64,000 nucleotides of DNA from Vigna angularis (Eukaryota; Streptophyta; Magnoliopsida; Fabales; Fabaceae): the NCBI RefSeq assembly GCF_016808095.1, contig NC_068971.1:13218501-13282500 (forward strand), given 5' to 3'. Positions within the stretch are counted from its first letter, which is position 1. Every line of letters starts with the position of its first letter. The translations under genes were made by a program, and so were the position numbers. The notes under the pieces were generated by a model. That model searched no databases, was not told the origin of the DNA, and saw nothing but the letters and a program-made list of their open reading frames with translations. Positions 32,740 through 44,756 of the stretch are shown here, piece by piece.

Positions 32740-34726
32740 ATGTCTTCTGACTTCTCCGACGACGAGTGTAGGGGGTACGCTGACGATGACATCGCCAGTC
32801 CATCTTCATCCTTGGTTGCCATTACCGGAACCGGCGCTAGGGCCTCGCCTTCCGGGAACTCCTCCGATCTCCTGGTCGACAGTGATACTCCTGACGAAGT
32901 TGCCATCCATGTGGATTCCACCGGCGCTTGGGATGGAAAGCTTCGAGCTTGGCCAACCGTCCCCGGCTACGACTGGGTGCCCCAGAAAGTTAGGCAAATT
33001 TCCTCTTCCTTTCACCATCGTCAACCCTTCCAGGATTTGATCGGCCACATTTGTCTGGTGAAGGCCGCTGCCGACGCTAGGCATTTCAAACTAGCCATCT
33101 GCCAAATGACTGAGCGCGTTTGCCACGATCGGGGTGACTACCCCACCGACTTCTTCTACGTGTATGCCACCATGTTCAAAGACTTGAAGGTTCTTCTCCC
33201 TTTCTCTGACTTCCAAATGGGTGTATTGAGAACGCTCAACGTGGCTCCTACGCAGCTTCACCCGAACGGTTGGGCGTTCATGCAAGCGTTCTCCGCCATC
33301 TGCTCTGGTTTAGCTCTTAAACCGACACCCGCACCCTTCCTTTACTTCTTCCATGTACAACCTCATTCGTCAAAACCTTGGGTTTCCCTTCGGATGGTCG
33401 GGAACAAGCACCTGTTATCCCTCTACAACAGCTCGTACAAAGACTTTAAAGGGCACTTCTTTAAAGTCGTGCCGATGGAACCAAAGAGGCCAAGTTTCCT
33501 TTCTACTGGACCCGAGATCCTCGGAAGGTCCTTTCCTGGCCAAAGCCTCAAATGGATCCCGAGGATCTGGACTTGATAAACCAGCTCTGTCAGCTACCCC
33601 CTATGTCCTCCTGCCGTGCTCTGATCGGTTTCTTGGGCAACAAGAACCTTCCCTCTAACGTGTTCAGTAAGCCACTTTTGACCATCTTTTATTGAGCAGC
33701 CATTTGGAACTTATCTGAGTTTTCTTTCGCCTTGCAGATTATCTGTCTAAGATGGACCCATCCAAGAACAGCACTTTCGCTCGCCTGTTCGCTCAGAGAG
33801 GGGGCGAAGTAAGGAAACCAGGCGGGAGCTCGTCCCATGCCTCATCCCCTGCCGTTGCCCCTGCAACTTCCCGACCAACCCAGCAGACTTCCATTCCTCC
33901 ACCTCCGGTTGTGGTTGTCCTCGATCAGGCTCTCCCGATCGAGTCCCACCCCACGAAGAAGTCGAAACGAAAGGCCGCTCGGGAGGCCTCTACTGAATCC
34001 CAACAAGCCAAGAGGCGTCTGCCCGACGGGCCTCCTCTCCCCGGTCTGCTGAGTCCAAACTCATGGGTGGCGAAGCGCATGCATTTTGACCTCTTTGCTG
34101 AGGAAAAAACCCTAGTTAGTGGGGTGACTGAGGAAGAGGCCTCCAACATGGCTCTGGAGTTGACCGCGCGGTCGGCCCTGTGCTTGGCCTATGCTGCTCA
34201 GAAGAGAGCTTCCGCTTCCACAGAGCTTGAAGCCCTCCAAGCGAAGTTCGATGCTACCTTTAAGGCTAACCAGGATCTGACCCTACGCCTGGCCGAGACC
34301 GAGCGTATTGCGGAAGAGGATAAGAAGAAAGCCAGCACTCTATTGGTCGAGGCACGTGCTACTCAGCGCCGTATGCAACGGTCTTTGGATGATGCTAAAC
34401 TTGACCTCCAAAAGGCCACCTATTCCAACGCAACTCTGACGGCCGAGCGGGATTCTCTCCACGATCAAGTAACAAAGTTGGAGGCTGAAATCAAGTTGTT
34501 GGGTGATGAAGTGGTAAACGAGCATGTGCTCGGGTTTGACAAGGCCCTCGCCCAATGCAACCTCCAGTTTCAAGTGCCTACCGACGATCCCCGCCTTGAC
34601 GTGAGCATGATGGTGGTGGATAACAAACTAGTTCCCATCCACATTCCCCCATCTTCTCCTCCGGTCGGCCAGAATGTCGACGCTGCCGTCGAAGTGGTTG
34701 GAGAGACTGGCGAAGCTGAAGGCTAA
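32740..34726 (+). pseudogene. Accessory antisense ORF ('putative gypsy-type transposon' family), one intron, one frameshift
   Basis: Exon 1 (32740-33666) encodes a domain of about 230 residues with WPTVPGYDWVPQ, FQDLIGHICLVK, LLPFSDFQMGVLRTLNVAPT and QLHPNGWAFMQAF. This resembles the Transposase_28 family (PF04195) of Tat elements. A GT...TTGCAG intron (33667-33737) joins in phase to exon 2 (33738-34726). Exon 2 has Pro/Ser-rich and basic (KKSKRKAA) stretches and a long coiled coil (about 34190-34510). Near 33490 the frame shifts: the FPFYWTRDPRKVLSW continuation lies in another frame, so this copy is broken. Its function is unknown. Similar ORFs are known near the 3' LTR of Tat elements. The splice signals work only on the plus strand, supporting independent antisense transcription. 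Confidence 0.75.
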
Positions 34727-34911
34727 TCCTAAGTGTTTAGACCTAGGATTTTACCGCTTTTGAACTTTACTTGTAACAAATTTTGAAGTTTAATGAAAAT
34801 TTAAGATCCTTTTGCCATTTTGCCTTCTCCGTGTCTACTACCTTTTCCTGTTTTACTTGTCTTCTCGTGCATAGCCTTTTCATTTCGTGCTTGGTTTGCT
34901 TTGTAAGAATG

Positions 34912-35652
34912 CCGCTCGGTTTTGGTCATAGGAGCTCTCTAGAAGCGTGCCCTAAGACCAAGGTGAGAGTTCACAAAAAAAATCTGCCTCACCCGCTCGG
35001 TTTAGGTCTTAGGAGTTCTCTAGAAGCATGCCCTAAGACCAAGGTGAGAGTTCACAAAAGAAATCTGCCTCACCTGCTCGGTTTAGGTCTTAGGAGCTCT
35101 CTAGAAGCGTGCCCTAAGACAAAGGTGAGAGTTCACGAAAGAAATTTGCCTCACCCGCTCAGTTTAGGTCTTAATAGCTCTCCAAAAGCGTGCCCTAAGA
35201 CCAAGATGAGAGTTCACGAAAGAAATCTGCCTCACCTGCTTGGTTTAGGTCTTAGGAGCTCTCTAGAAGCGTGCCCTAAGACCAAGGTGAGAATTCACAA
35301 AAGAAATCTGCCTCACCCGCTCGGTTTAGGTCTTAGGAGCTCTCTAGAAGCGTGTCCTAAGACCAAGGTGAGAGTTCACAAAAGAAATTTGCCTCATCCG
35401 CTCGGTTTAGTTCTTAGGAGCTCTCTAGAAGCGTGCCCTAAGACCAAGGTGAGTGTTCACAAAAGAAATCTGCCTCACCCGCTCGGTTTAGGTCTTAGGA
35501 GCTCTCTAGAAGCGTGTCCTAAGACCAAGGTGAGAGTTCACAAAAGAAATCTGCCTCACCCGCTCGGTTTAGGTCTTAGGAGCTCTCTAGAAACGTGCCT
35601 TAAGACCAAGGTGAGAGTTCACAAAAGAAATCTGTCTCACCCGCTCGGCTGC
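34912..35652 (+). repeat. 81-bp tandem repeat, 9 copies, between integrase and accessory ORF
   Basis: Nine head-to-tail units of 81 bp, each with GGTCTTAGG and CCTAAGACC arms around about 18 bp, so each unit can form a 9-bp stem hairpin. Because 81 is divisible by 3, a plus-strand frame stays open for 290 codons, with the repeated peptide LRSSLEACPKTKVRVHKRNL. I treat this as a tandem array, not a protein gene. Tandem arrays in the 3' untranslated region of Tat/Ogre elements are documented sources of satellite DNA. Confidence 0.9.
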
Positions 35653-35713
35653 TAAGACATGATGAAAATTTCGTGAAACATAATCTTATTGATATGAAAT
35701 AAGTACATAGTTC

Positions 35714-36853
35714 TTAACTAAAGTAAAACTTTAAATGGGATGCATTCCACGTATTAGGTATAGCTTTTCCCGTTAGGTGCTCCAAGCGGTACGCCCCATT
35801 TTGTAAGCTTTCCACCACTCTGAAAGGGCGTTCCCAATTCGCGGCTAATTTTCCCGCCGATCGATTTCTTCGGGCCTCAGCCATTTTTCTCCACACAAGA
35901 TCTCCTTCAACAAACTGTCTTGGCCTGACCTTGGTGTTGTAACGCCTCGCCAGCAGTCTCTTCTTAGCTTCCTCTCGGATCATTGCTACCTCCTTTATTT
36001 CATCTAGGGTATCCAGCTCCACACGCAGCTCGTCATTATTATCCTGCAAACTTTGCACTTCCCTTCGTATGGTAGGTTCCCCCACTTCGACTGGCAACAT
36101 TGCATCCATTCCATAAGTTAGGTTGAACGGGGTTTCCCTAGTTGTATCGTGCGGCGTGCAACGATATGCCCACAGAACTTCTTAAAGTTGCTCAACCCAA
36201 ACTCCCTTAGCATCTCCCAGCCTTTTTTTCAACTCCGAGACAATTACCTTGTTGACCGCCTCCACTTGGCCGTTCGTTTGGGGATGCTCTACCGAACTCG
36301 TGACATGCTTAATTCCCAGATTTTTGTAGAATTCCCCTAAGCCTTTATCAATGAATTGCCGCCCGTTGTCTGTAACTATTACTTTAGGAATTCCAAATCT
36401 GCAGATGAGCGTCGATATAAACTTTTGAACCCTCGCGGCCGTGATCGTTGCAAGCGGTTCTGCCTCCACCCACTTAGTGAAATAATCAATTGCCACCAGT
36501 AGGAACTTCTTTTGTGCTCGGCCCACAGGAAAGGGTCCGACAATATCTACTCCCCACTGTGCGAACGACCACGGTGACATCAAGCTGTGCAACTCAACCG
36601 GTGGAAGATTGAGATTCCTACCATGCTCCTGACACTTCAAGCACTTCGGCACAAATTCTTTGCAGTCTCTCTCCACCGTCGGCCAGAAATATCCCGCTCT
36701 TATGACCTTGGCACGCAACGCTCGTTGCCTTGTATGCATTCTGCACGCCCCTTCGTGTAGCTCCCTCATCACATATTCGGCTTCCTCCAAAGATACACAT
36801 TTCAATAGGGGTGAGGAGAAGCCTCTCTTGTATAGATCCTCTCCTATCAGCAA
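35714..36853 (-). pseudogene. Gypsy integrase
   Basis: The minus strand carries the HHCC-like zinc region (LHEGACRMHTRQ..., then CLKCQEHG). The core follows, with Asp in WGVDIVGPFPVG, Asp in VIVTDNGRQF and Glu in HPQTNGQVEAVNK, so the DDE triad is present. The C-terminal part from about 36109 includes NTKVRPRQFVEGDLVWRKM and GKLAANWERPFRVVE. Integrase inserts the element's cDNA into the genome. A TAA interrupts the frame between the two open segments (about 36180, just before EVLWAY), and a TGA separates the N-terminus from RNase H (about 36885). The C-terminus ends in NASHLKFYFS, without a chromodomain, as in the Tat lineage. Confidence 0.9.
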
Positions 36854-36883
36854 ATACCGAGCGAACTTCTTAGCTTCAGCTAC

Positions 36884-37145
36884 TCAGACGTGCAAGCCAT
36901 TCTCCTGCTTTTGAATGACTTCTCTTATGTCCTTCCTCCAATCAGGCCGATCAGAGACCTCGTGAACTGCCAAACACTCCACCGACGGGTTAATCATAAC
37001 CTGCCTTATAACCGACGACAAGTGATCCTTCCCTCTGCTGTTGACAAGTTTAGATAAGATATCCGCCCTCGCGTTCTGCTCCCTCGGTACATGACCAAAT
37101 TCCACCGTCCAGAATTTTTTTACCAACTCCTTCACTTTATGATAA
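36884..37145 (-). pseudogene. Gypsy RNase H, C-terminal part
   Basis: The minus strand contains VEFGHVPREQNARADILSKL, the last RNase H motif (HVPREQN.RAD.LSK) of Tat elements. The segment is the continuation of 40310-40570. The break point is the CACTA element A3 with TAA on both sides. Confidence 0.9.
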
Positions 37146-40100
37146 CACTACAAAAAAGAAGGGCATTACCGAAGGCCAGAAGCCCTCGGAAACAGCCCAA
37201 AACCGTCGGTAAAAGGTAATTACCGAAGGCTTATCGACGGCCAAAGAGCCCTCGGTAAATCCCTTGTCGCTAACATTTACCGAGTGATTTTTCCCTTCGG
37301 TAATTACTAAGGGCCAAAAGCCTTCGGTAATTACCGAAGGACAAAAGCCTTCGGTAATTACCGAATAGCTGAAAAAAAAAGTATAAACTCAATTTTCGCA
37401 CAGTGCTGCGTGAATGTTGTGTCAACTTGTGTGTCTTCGTTCGAGTTCAATTCTTATCCATTTTCCATGCAATTTTTTTTCATAGTTTCGTCTGGATGTC
37501 TATTTTAATGTATAGCTTTTATTTTGCTCAAATTCCTTCTGTGCTATTCCCAGTATTTTTTTTTACTCCCCTATGTCAGCTTAGTGCTTACTGTTTGAGT
37601 TACTTCTAATTTGTTTGCATTGTTTGTAATACTTGTCATAGTTGGAATAACACACGGACCACATGTGCAAGTGTTCATGGTTTCTTAAATTATTTGGAAG
37701 ATAGTTGATAGTTTGTTACATACATGCCACAGGAAAATGTATTTTGGCAAAGCATGTAGCAAAGCTACTTTGGAAATCACTTAAAGAGTTGAAGTGAAAT
37801 GATGGAGGGACCACTTTGCAAATGTTCACGGTTTTATTGAGAAGCTTATATGATGATTGGCAAAACAAATTCAGAAGAGTAGCTTGCATATGCACGTCCA
37901 AACCAAATTGAAAAGCATCCACATGAACAATTCTTTTGGCAAACATGGGAGCCACCACCTAGCATTGGATAACTTTTCTTTGGCATAAGGAAATTGTAAA
38001 ATAAAATTGGGGTCAGCACTTATTAGAACCTCACCATTTTATAGCTAGAAGAAAACAAATGTGCTGCCACATTAGAATGAAGTGTATACGTGAAAATGGA
38101 TGGAAAAGAGGGGACCACATGTTGAAATCTCACATCCAAAAGAAGCTACAAATTTCTGAATTTTATTCAATGTTTCACGGCTGCAACTCCAACTCCTTTC
38201 TTTCAGAATTTTGCAAAGGACAAAGCTAAACACATGGAACAAAAGTTGGGGCCACCACATTCTATTGTTGGCTGGAAACGTGGTTTGCAATTGGTTTGGG
38301 AGAAAGCATTTCATTCTCTTTGGTGCTGTTACGAAAAGAGAGAAAGCTGCCACATCCTTCTTTGCTGGAACAAAAATAAATAAATGGCAGCAGAGAGCAC
38401 ATCCAGCTTGGTTAAAGACGGTCCAACACCTTGCAAGAAGCAGCTAGCTGCGTGAAGAGAAGCCACTTGCAGCGTGAATGAAGTGAAGACAATTCCACCA
38501 GCAGCTGCAGCTACCTACACGGTCCAGTTTGCCGCAGTCCAGCCACGTAGAGAAGCTTCACTCACAGCCTTGGAAGGAGGGGAAACATGTCCAGCAGCTG
38601 TAGCTACCATCACATCCAGTTGGGAAGAAGAAGGAAGCTCACGGTTTCTTTGAGAAGCATGGCAGCAGCTCACGTTCAAAAGAAAGGCTTCTGTGGAGTG
38701 GAAGAGCTAAGAGAGAAAAGGAGATGAGTTCACGGCTGAATGGAGTTGGACGTGTGAAAGAAGAGGAATAGGGAAGGAAAGTCCAGCCACCACTCATGGT
38801 TGGCAAAGCTCACAGACATTAGAATTTTGCAAGGGAAAACACATGGGAAAAACATTCACGGTCCAGCAGCTTGGAGTTGGAACAGCTACAGCCACTTCTT
38901 GTTTTAGAATTGACTCTTGAACGTTTTTAAGGTAGAGAGCTGGATGGAAAGAAGAAGCATAACCCATGAGTAGTGGAAGCACAACCAGCAGCAAAGAGTT
39001 GAACGAAGCAACAAGCAGCCGTGTGCAAAAGGGCTGAATGGTGTGCAACGTGATTCAGGAAGATAATAATTGGAGGGCCCCCACCTATTTTCTTGGCACA
39101 TCTACGAGGGAGGAAGTCAGCAAGCTAGGGGAAAAAAACAAAACGTGAATGAATTTAGGCTGCCAGACAAGAAACTGGAATACGGCTGAAAGCAGGAGTG
39201 GACACGGGAGAAGACAAAATCTTTGGCATATAAATTGGTAGCAACAGCAGAGTAGATTTCAGTAGATTTTAGAGTAAATTTTAGGAGTAGTTTAGGAACC
39301 ACTCACGGCTAGAGGAGGCTCTGGCCTCTTTCCATTTTCCAGTAGCAAGCTCTCTTAGTTTCCATTATACAAGATCAGGCAAATCAAATGAAAGAAGATA
39401 AATGGAACAGAATCTCATGTTTCTCATTATACAATTACAAATTCATCAATTCAATAATCACAACAATACAGAATCACACACCACACCACATTTCCAACAC
39501 ATGTATATCATATCTGTAGGGTTTCACGTGGGGAACGAAGGAATATTACCTCGCGAGTGAAGTGTCCCGAGCAGGAGTCCTCAAACCGGAAGTGAAGTTC
39601 AGGCTAATACAGGTTTGCAGAGGCACGATTGAACAGCAATGGCAGTTCACGACCTTACGTTGTGGTTGAAGCACAATGGAGGGAGGCGAACTCCAGCACC
39701 CCGCGCCTATGGCCCTTGGACCAAATAATTGTGACCATTCTTAGATTGGGGAAATCAGAGAAGGGAGGGCAAAAGTGTTTGAATGCGAAATGAAAATGTG
39801 AGAGGGAATACCTGATTCTCGCCCTAATGATAATGTGAGCGGCGAACTCCGGCAGCTAACGCAGGCGAACACCAGTAGCCAACGACCAATACCCTTCGAG
39901 AAGATGACTCTAACGACGTTCTTCGAATGGTCGCCCGAATGACGAAGATGGCTTCCTTGAGTGAACCACGAGGCTGGACCGCAATAATGGTGGAGGGAAC
40001 ATTGTGCAGAAGCAGTACAGGGAGTTGGGAGAAGGACTTAGGGGAAGAAAGAGTTGGGAGATTCTGAATATTGGGGGAAGAAGAGCTTTCGCGAAATGAG

Positions 40101-40306
40101 GGGGAGGGAAAAATTTTCTTATACACCACCCACTTACCGAAGGTCAAGTTCCTTCGGTAATGTCCCATGTCGATTATCGAAGGCCAAAATCCTCCAATTA
40201 TGTACTACTTTACAGACCCTCGGAAAATCCTTCGGTAAATAAAGTTTACCGAAGGCCTAGGGGTCGTCGCTAATAGCCCGCCGGTAAACAGTGAATTTCC
40301 TGTATG
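37146..40306 (-). mobile_element. CACTA element A3 (family A) nested in RNase H, TSD TAA
   Basis: The left end is CACTACAAAAAAGAAGGGCA at 37146; the right end is an eroded TTTCCTGTATG at 40306. TAA flanks both sides (37143-37145 and 40307-40309). Removing the element with one TAA restores the RNase H frame exactly, which proves the boundaries. The first 200 bp are nearly identical to the inverted right end of A2. The 3.2-kb interior has no transposase. 37620-39120 is a patchwork of recurrent words (CCACATG, TCACGGTTT, GCAGCTCACG). Confidence 0.92.
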
Positions 40307-40309
40307 TAA

Positions 40310-40851
40310 TAACGAAGCAGCTGATCATCTTTTGTCTAGAAGCTCCCCGTCAGCTACCCTACCACCAATTGGGAATCCGTTCGGCATTTGACCGAGACTG
40401 CCCCCAAGTCCTTAGCCAGCTCGAGCCCGGCCAGCACTGCTTCGTATTCGGCCTGGTTATTGCTTATCTTGAACCGAAAGACAATTGCCTGCTCCACAAC
40501 AAAGTCGTCCGGTCCTTCCAACACAATTCCTGCTCCACCACTAGACTTCTCCGAGGAGTCATCCACATAGAGGATTCATTCTTGGTGACCTTCATCTTCC
40601 CAAGGTAACTCGACCGCAAAGTCGGCCAAATGTTGCCCTCGGACCGACCCTCTTCGTTCAAACTGGAGTCCAAATTCAGACAACTCCACGGACCATCCCA
40701 CAATTCTCCCGGCTAGATCCGGTTTGCGCAGGATTTTCGCGATCGGGTGATCTGTTTGAACTATCACTTGATGACTTTGGAAGTATGGCCTTAAGCGCCA
40801 CGCTGCCATCACCAGTGCCAAAGTGATCTTCTCGACTCGCTTGTACCTGGT
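40310..40851 (-). pseudogene. Gypsy RNase H, N-terminal part
   Basis: The minus strand has LVMAAWRLRPYFQSHQVIVQ and then, from 40566, the archaeal-like RNase H start MDDSSEKSSGGAGIVLEGPD, NNQAEYEAVLAGLELAKDLG and CRTDSQLVVG. The ribonuclease acids are present in the open segment. Two TAG codons (about 40355 and 40337) occur where family members have Gln. A TAA at about 40851 (usually Glu) separates the domain from RT. Confidence 0.85.
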
Positions 40852-42420
40852 TTATGCCAGTTGCAACGTTCGGTTGACGAAGTACACGAGTTTGAATTCA
40901 GGTTGCTCCTGCACCAACGTCGAGCTGACCGTGTCCTCCGAGACCGCCAGGAATAGTTGCAACGCATGCCCTACATCAGGTCGTCCCATGACCGGTGGGC
41001 TGACCAGTATTCGTTTAACTTCATTAAAGGCTTGCTCACACTGGTCGTCCCAATCTATTCTCGTACTCTTCTTCATAATTCTCACTATCGGCTTTATCCG
41101 CTCGGTTAACTTTAGAATAAAGCGGGATAGTGAAGTCAGTCTCCCCACCAGCCTTTGAACCTCCTTCAGCTTCTGCGGACTCCTCATTTCCAGTACCGTT
41201 CGACACTTATCGGGGTTCACCTTGATGCCTCTAGTTGTTAGCAGGAATCCTAGAAATTTTCCCGTCGACACCCCGAATGTACACTTAGCCAGATTAAGGC
41301 GCATGTTATATTTGCGAACCTGGTGGAAGACTTCCGCAAGATCTTTCACATGGTCTTCTACCGAGCGGCTCCTCACCACCATATCATCCACATAAACCTC
41401 CATGCACCTGCCAATCTGGTCAGCAAAAACCCTATCCATCAGTCGTTGGTAAGTAGCCCCCGCATTCTTCAGCCCGAACGACATAACATCATAACAATAG
41501 TTAGCCCGCTCGGTGATGAATGTTGTCTTGTCGCTATCCGGGGGAAACATAGGAATCTGATTATATCCTGAATATACATCCAGGAAACTTAGCACATGAA
41601 AGCCTGAAGCCCCGTCCACTAACGCATCAATACTTGGTAGTGGGTAAGAATCTTTGGGGCAGGCTTTATTCAGATCCGTGAAGTCCGTACACATTCTCCA
41701 CTGCCCGTTCAACTTCTTCACCATCACAACGTTCGCCAGCCAGGTTGTGTACTTGATTTCACGGATGAAATCTGCTTCCAACAACTTCTTCACCTCAACT
41801 GCCACTACCGACCACTTCTCCTCCCCCAATCTTCTCTTTTTTTGGGCCACCAGTCGGGCCTCTTTAAACAATGTCAGCTTGTGTGACATAACTTTTGGGT
41901 GGATTTCTGGCATGTCAGCTACAGTCCAAGCAAATAAGTCTTGGTTTTTCTTCAACTCAGCGCCTATTAATCTGGCCTGATCCTCCTCCAACTCACTCCC
42001 GATGGTAGTAACTTGGTCCTCCTTCCGCCCAATGCTGAAGGGCTTTGTCTCCCCCAACAGCTCTATCCGATCGTCCGTATTAGTCCGCGAGTCTAGATTT
42101 GCCATGGCTACCTCCGAGCGTCTCCTTCTATGCTGGCTGGGTGGATCCGACGACGATGGTTGAACCTTCAACCCAGCCATATAACATTTCCGCGCGATCC
42201 TTTGATCAGACCGAACGATGCATATACTCCCATTGTCCAACGGAAACTTGAGTGTGAGATGGGGTGTGGAAACAATTGCACCAAATGTGTTCAGACATGG
42301 TCGTCCTAACAACAGATTATAAGAAGTATTTACGTCCACCAGCAAAAACCTGGCTTTTACCTCCTTACTCCGCTCCGTTCCCAAGCATGTTCTAAGGTCC
42401 ACATAACCTCTCGTATCCAC
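40852..42420 (-). pseudogene. Gypsy reverse transcriptase with protease tail
   Basis: This 522-codon open frame on the minus strand begins in the protease C-terminal part (SYNLLLGRPCLNTFGAIVST). A linker follows, and then RT: VKKLNGQWRMCTDFTDLNKA, LPSIDALVDGASGFHVLSFL, DVYSGYNQIPM, GLKNAGATYQRLMDRVF and the catalytic YVDD at about 41383-41394. The connection region is FLGFLLTTRGIKVNPDKCR. All RT aspartates are present. RT copies element RNA into DNA in virus-like particles. Upstream, a TAG at about 42440 cuts it from the rest of protease; downstream, TAA ends it before RNase H. Motif wording is that of Tat elements. Confidence 0.93.
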
Positions 42421-42720
42421 TCTTTCCCCCGAAAATCCTACTATCTATTCTTTGTATGGGGCGATCAGATCTTCGGATATGTCCATCTGCTGGAACGTTT
42501 TCCAATACAAGATGTTGACAGAGATGCCCTGGTCAACCAGCACTTTTCCCACGCTATATCTGGCAATGACCGCCGTTATTACCATCGGGTCATCCTCATC
42601 TAGATCGGGATCATGAAAATCCTCATCCGTAAACGTGATTGGCGGCATAGAGCGCTTTCTCAAATCTACTCTGTGGATGCTTTTAAGCTCCCTCAGGTTT
42701 CTCTTCCTCGCGGACGCCGA
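42421..42720 (-). pseudogene. Gypsy aspartic protease, N-terminal part
   Basis: The minus strand contains PPITFTDEDFHDPDLDEDDP, VITAVIARYSVGKVLVDQGI and SVNILYWKTFQQM. The catalytic flap region of Tat protease reads VLVDxGSSVNIL; here VDQGISVNIL keeps the Asp and Gly. The protease matures the polyprotein. A TAG follows APYKE. Confidence 0.8.
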
Positions 42721-43876
42721 CGACCCGCCCGCAAAACCACCCGAAATGGTGTTTATTGTTTCCCGCAGCTATCGGTCATGGCTGCGGCTTCTACTCCGCC
42801 TACGGTCGGGACGCCTGTCCTCTCTCCTATCACTTCGCTCCCCCCTAGCCCTCTTGGGTAGACTTCTTGTCTTTCGTTCCTCCTTCACAAACTTCCTCAA
42901 ATGACCTGCTCGGATCAATTCTTCTACTTTATCCCTTAACACCGTGCAGTCCTCGGTGTTATGCCCTACGTTTAGGTGGTAGGTGCAATGTTTACTTCCA
43001 TCCGCCTTGGGTGATGACCGAGAGGGTCTTACCTTTATCAGATCCGCATTCAGGGCCTCTTCCAACACTCTAGCCCTTGGCGTGTTCAACGGGGTGTACC
43101 TTTCGTACCTAGCCCCCTTCGGGCCATCTTTGTACCTCTGGCCCTTCGACCGCTCGCCCGGTACGAACGGTTTCTTGCCCTCCTTTTTCTCCTGCCCTGA
43201 ATTCTAGCTCTGCTCTTGTTGTCGCCTTTGGACCGCCATCATCTCTTCTATCCTGATGAACAGAGCGACCCTTTCTTGTAACTCATCCAGTGTTAACGGG
43301 GGTTCAGCAAACAAGTTATCGGCAAATGGGGAGGGCCTTAACGCAGTAGCCAGAGTACTGATTGTAAACTTCTTGCCTACTCCCCTCACTTGTCGTGCGG
43401 TTCTGTTGAACCTATCCATGAAGTCCCTGAGACTCTCTCCTTTCTCCTATTTTATGTTAGTTAACTCCATATATGTCAAATTTCGCGCTCTTCCAACCAA
43501 AAACTGCCGCTCGAACATAGCTCTTAAAGTGGCAAAGTTATTGATTGTTCGAGGCCTCAATGAGTGGAACCATGCTAACGCTTCTCCCTTTATTGACAAG
43601 GAAAAAACTCTACACCACACATTTTCCCTGGGCGAGTAAATAGTCATGGCGTCAACAAAAGATCTCAAATGCTCCTCTGGATCCCCCGACCAATCATACT
43701 TCTCTAGGGCCGGGAATGCTATGTCCGGAATCTGCTCTTCCATAACTGCAGCCGTGAACGAATGCAATGCTCTTGCCCGACCGGCCGGGGCCGGACGGTT
43801 TGCAGTCCGATGCGAGCCAGCCTCACTCTGCTCCTCTCCTTGATAAAAACTATCACGAATGGGAACGGTGTCCTCC
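42721..43876 (-). pseudogene. Gypsy gag, main part
   Basis: The minus strand from 43767 has PDIAFPALEKYDWSGDPEEH, VWCRVFSLSIKGEALAWFHS and PRTINNFATLRAMFERQFLV, the retrotransposon gag core that forms the capsid. Farther on are FNRTARQVRG and a basic, Arg/Ser-rich tail. The nucleocapsid-like motif is KHCTYHLNVGHNTEDCTVLR, a variant C-x2-H-x3-GH-x3-C knuckle typical for the Tat lineage. Nonsense codons occur after NIK (about 43446) and after EQS (about 43205). Element B2 splits the gene at 43877. Confidence 0.88.
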
Positions 43877-44756
43877 CACTACAAGAAATATGACTATTAC
43901 ATACGGATTATTATATACGGATTATAATCCGTATATAATATACATATTACATACAGATATTATATACGAATTTTGAAAAAAAAATTATATACGGATATTA
44001 TATACGGATTTTTACATACGATAAATTCGTATATAAAAGTCGTATATAATGTTGGCGTGTGGTAGCAGGAAAGTTATCTAAGGATAAATCCGTATATATG
44101 TAACTATATCCACGTGTTAGCTACCAATGTTACGTACGAACTGGGAAAATAATTTACTTAAATTTTTTTTGATTAGAATGAAGCCAACCTGAAGCGAACC
44201 TCAGAAGCCTATTCTTCTCAACACCCTCTAGCTTTTCTCTCTCCCTCGAACCCTATTCTTCTCAAAACCCTCGATCTTCTCTCTATCCCTCGAACCCTAT
44301 TTGATCTCTCTCTCGAACCCTCGCGATTTCACATCTCTCTCTGGAGCCCTCTTTGCTCTCATTGTCCCTCTCTCAAGCCCTCTTCGCCTCGCTGTCCCTC
44401 TCCCGAGCCCTCTTCGCTATCGTTGTCCCTCTCTCGAACCCTTGCTTCTTCCCCCTTTCTCTCTCGAACTGTCGTCGCATAATAACGCAGCAATGTCGTT
44501 GTCCTTCGTTGATGAAGCAATCACCTTCATCGTTCGTTTCAGAGTCGTAGTTCGACACTGAGAGAGTACCTTCATCCACCCTAGGTTCGTGATAATACTC
44601 TAGGAGCGGGAAGGGTTCGGAGAGGAGTGAAAATAGGAAGATTGTTTGGTGAGAAATGCGAATTAGGTCGCGTGTTCGGTGGAAAAGGAAGATTCAACGG
44701 CTGAATCGGTGAAATGGTGCCAAAATGAGGATGTAATCAGTGGATTCGATGGAGAA

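Noticed and set aside
34783..35655. A 290-codon ORF with repeated LRSSLEACPKTKVRVHKRNL
   Set aside because: It is the 81-bp tandem array read in frame. Unit length divisible by 3 explains openness; there is no start context or known domain. It is kept as a repeat.
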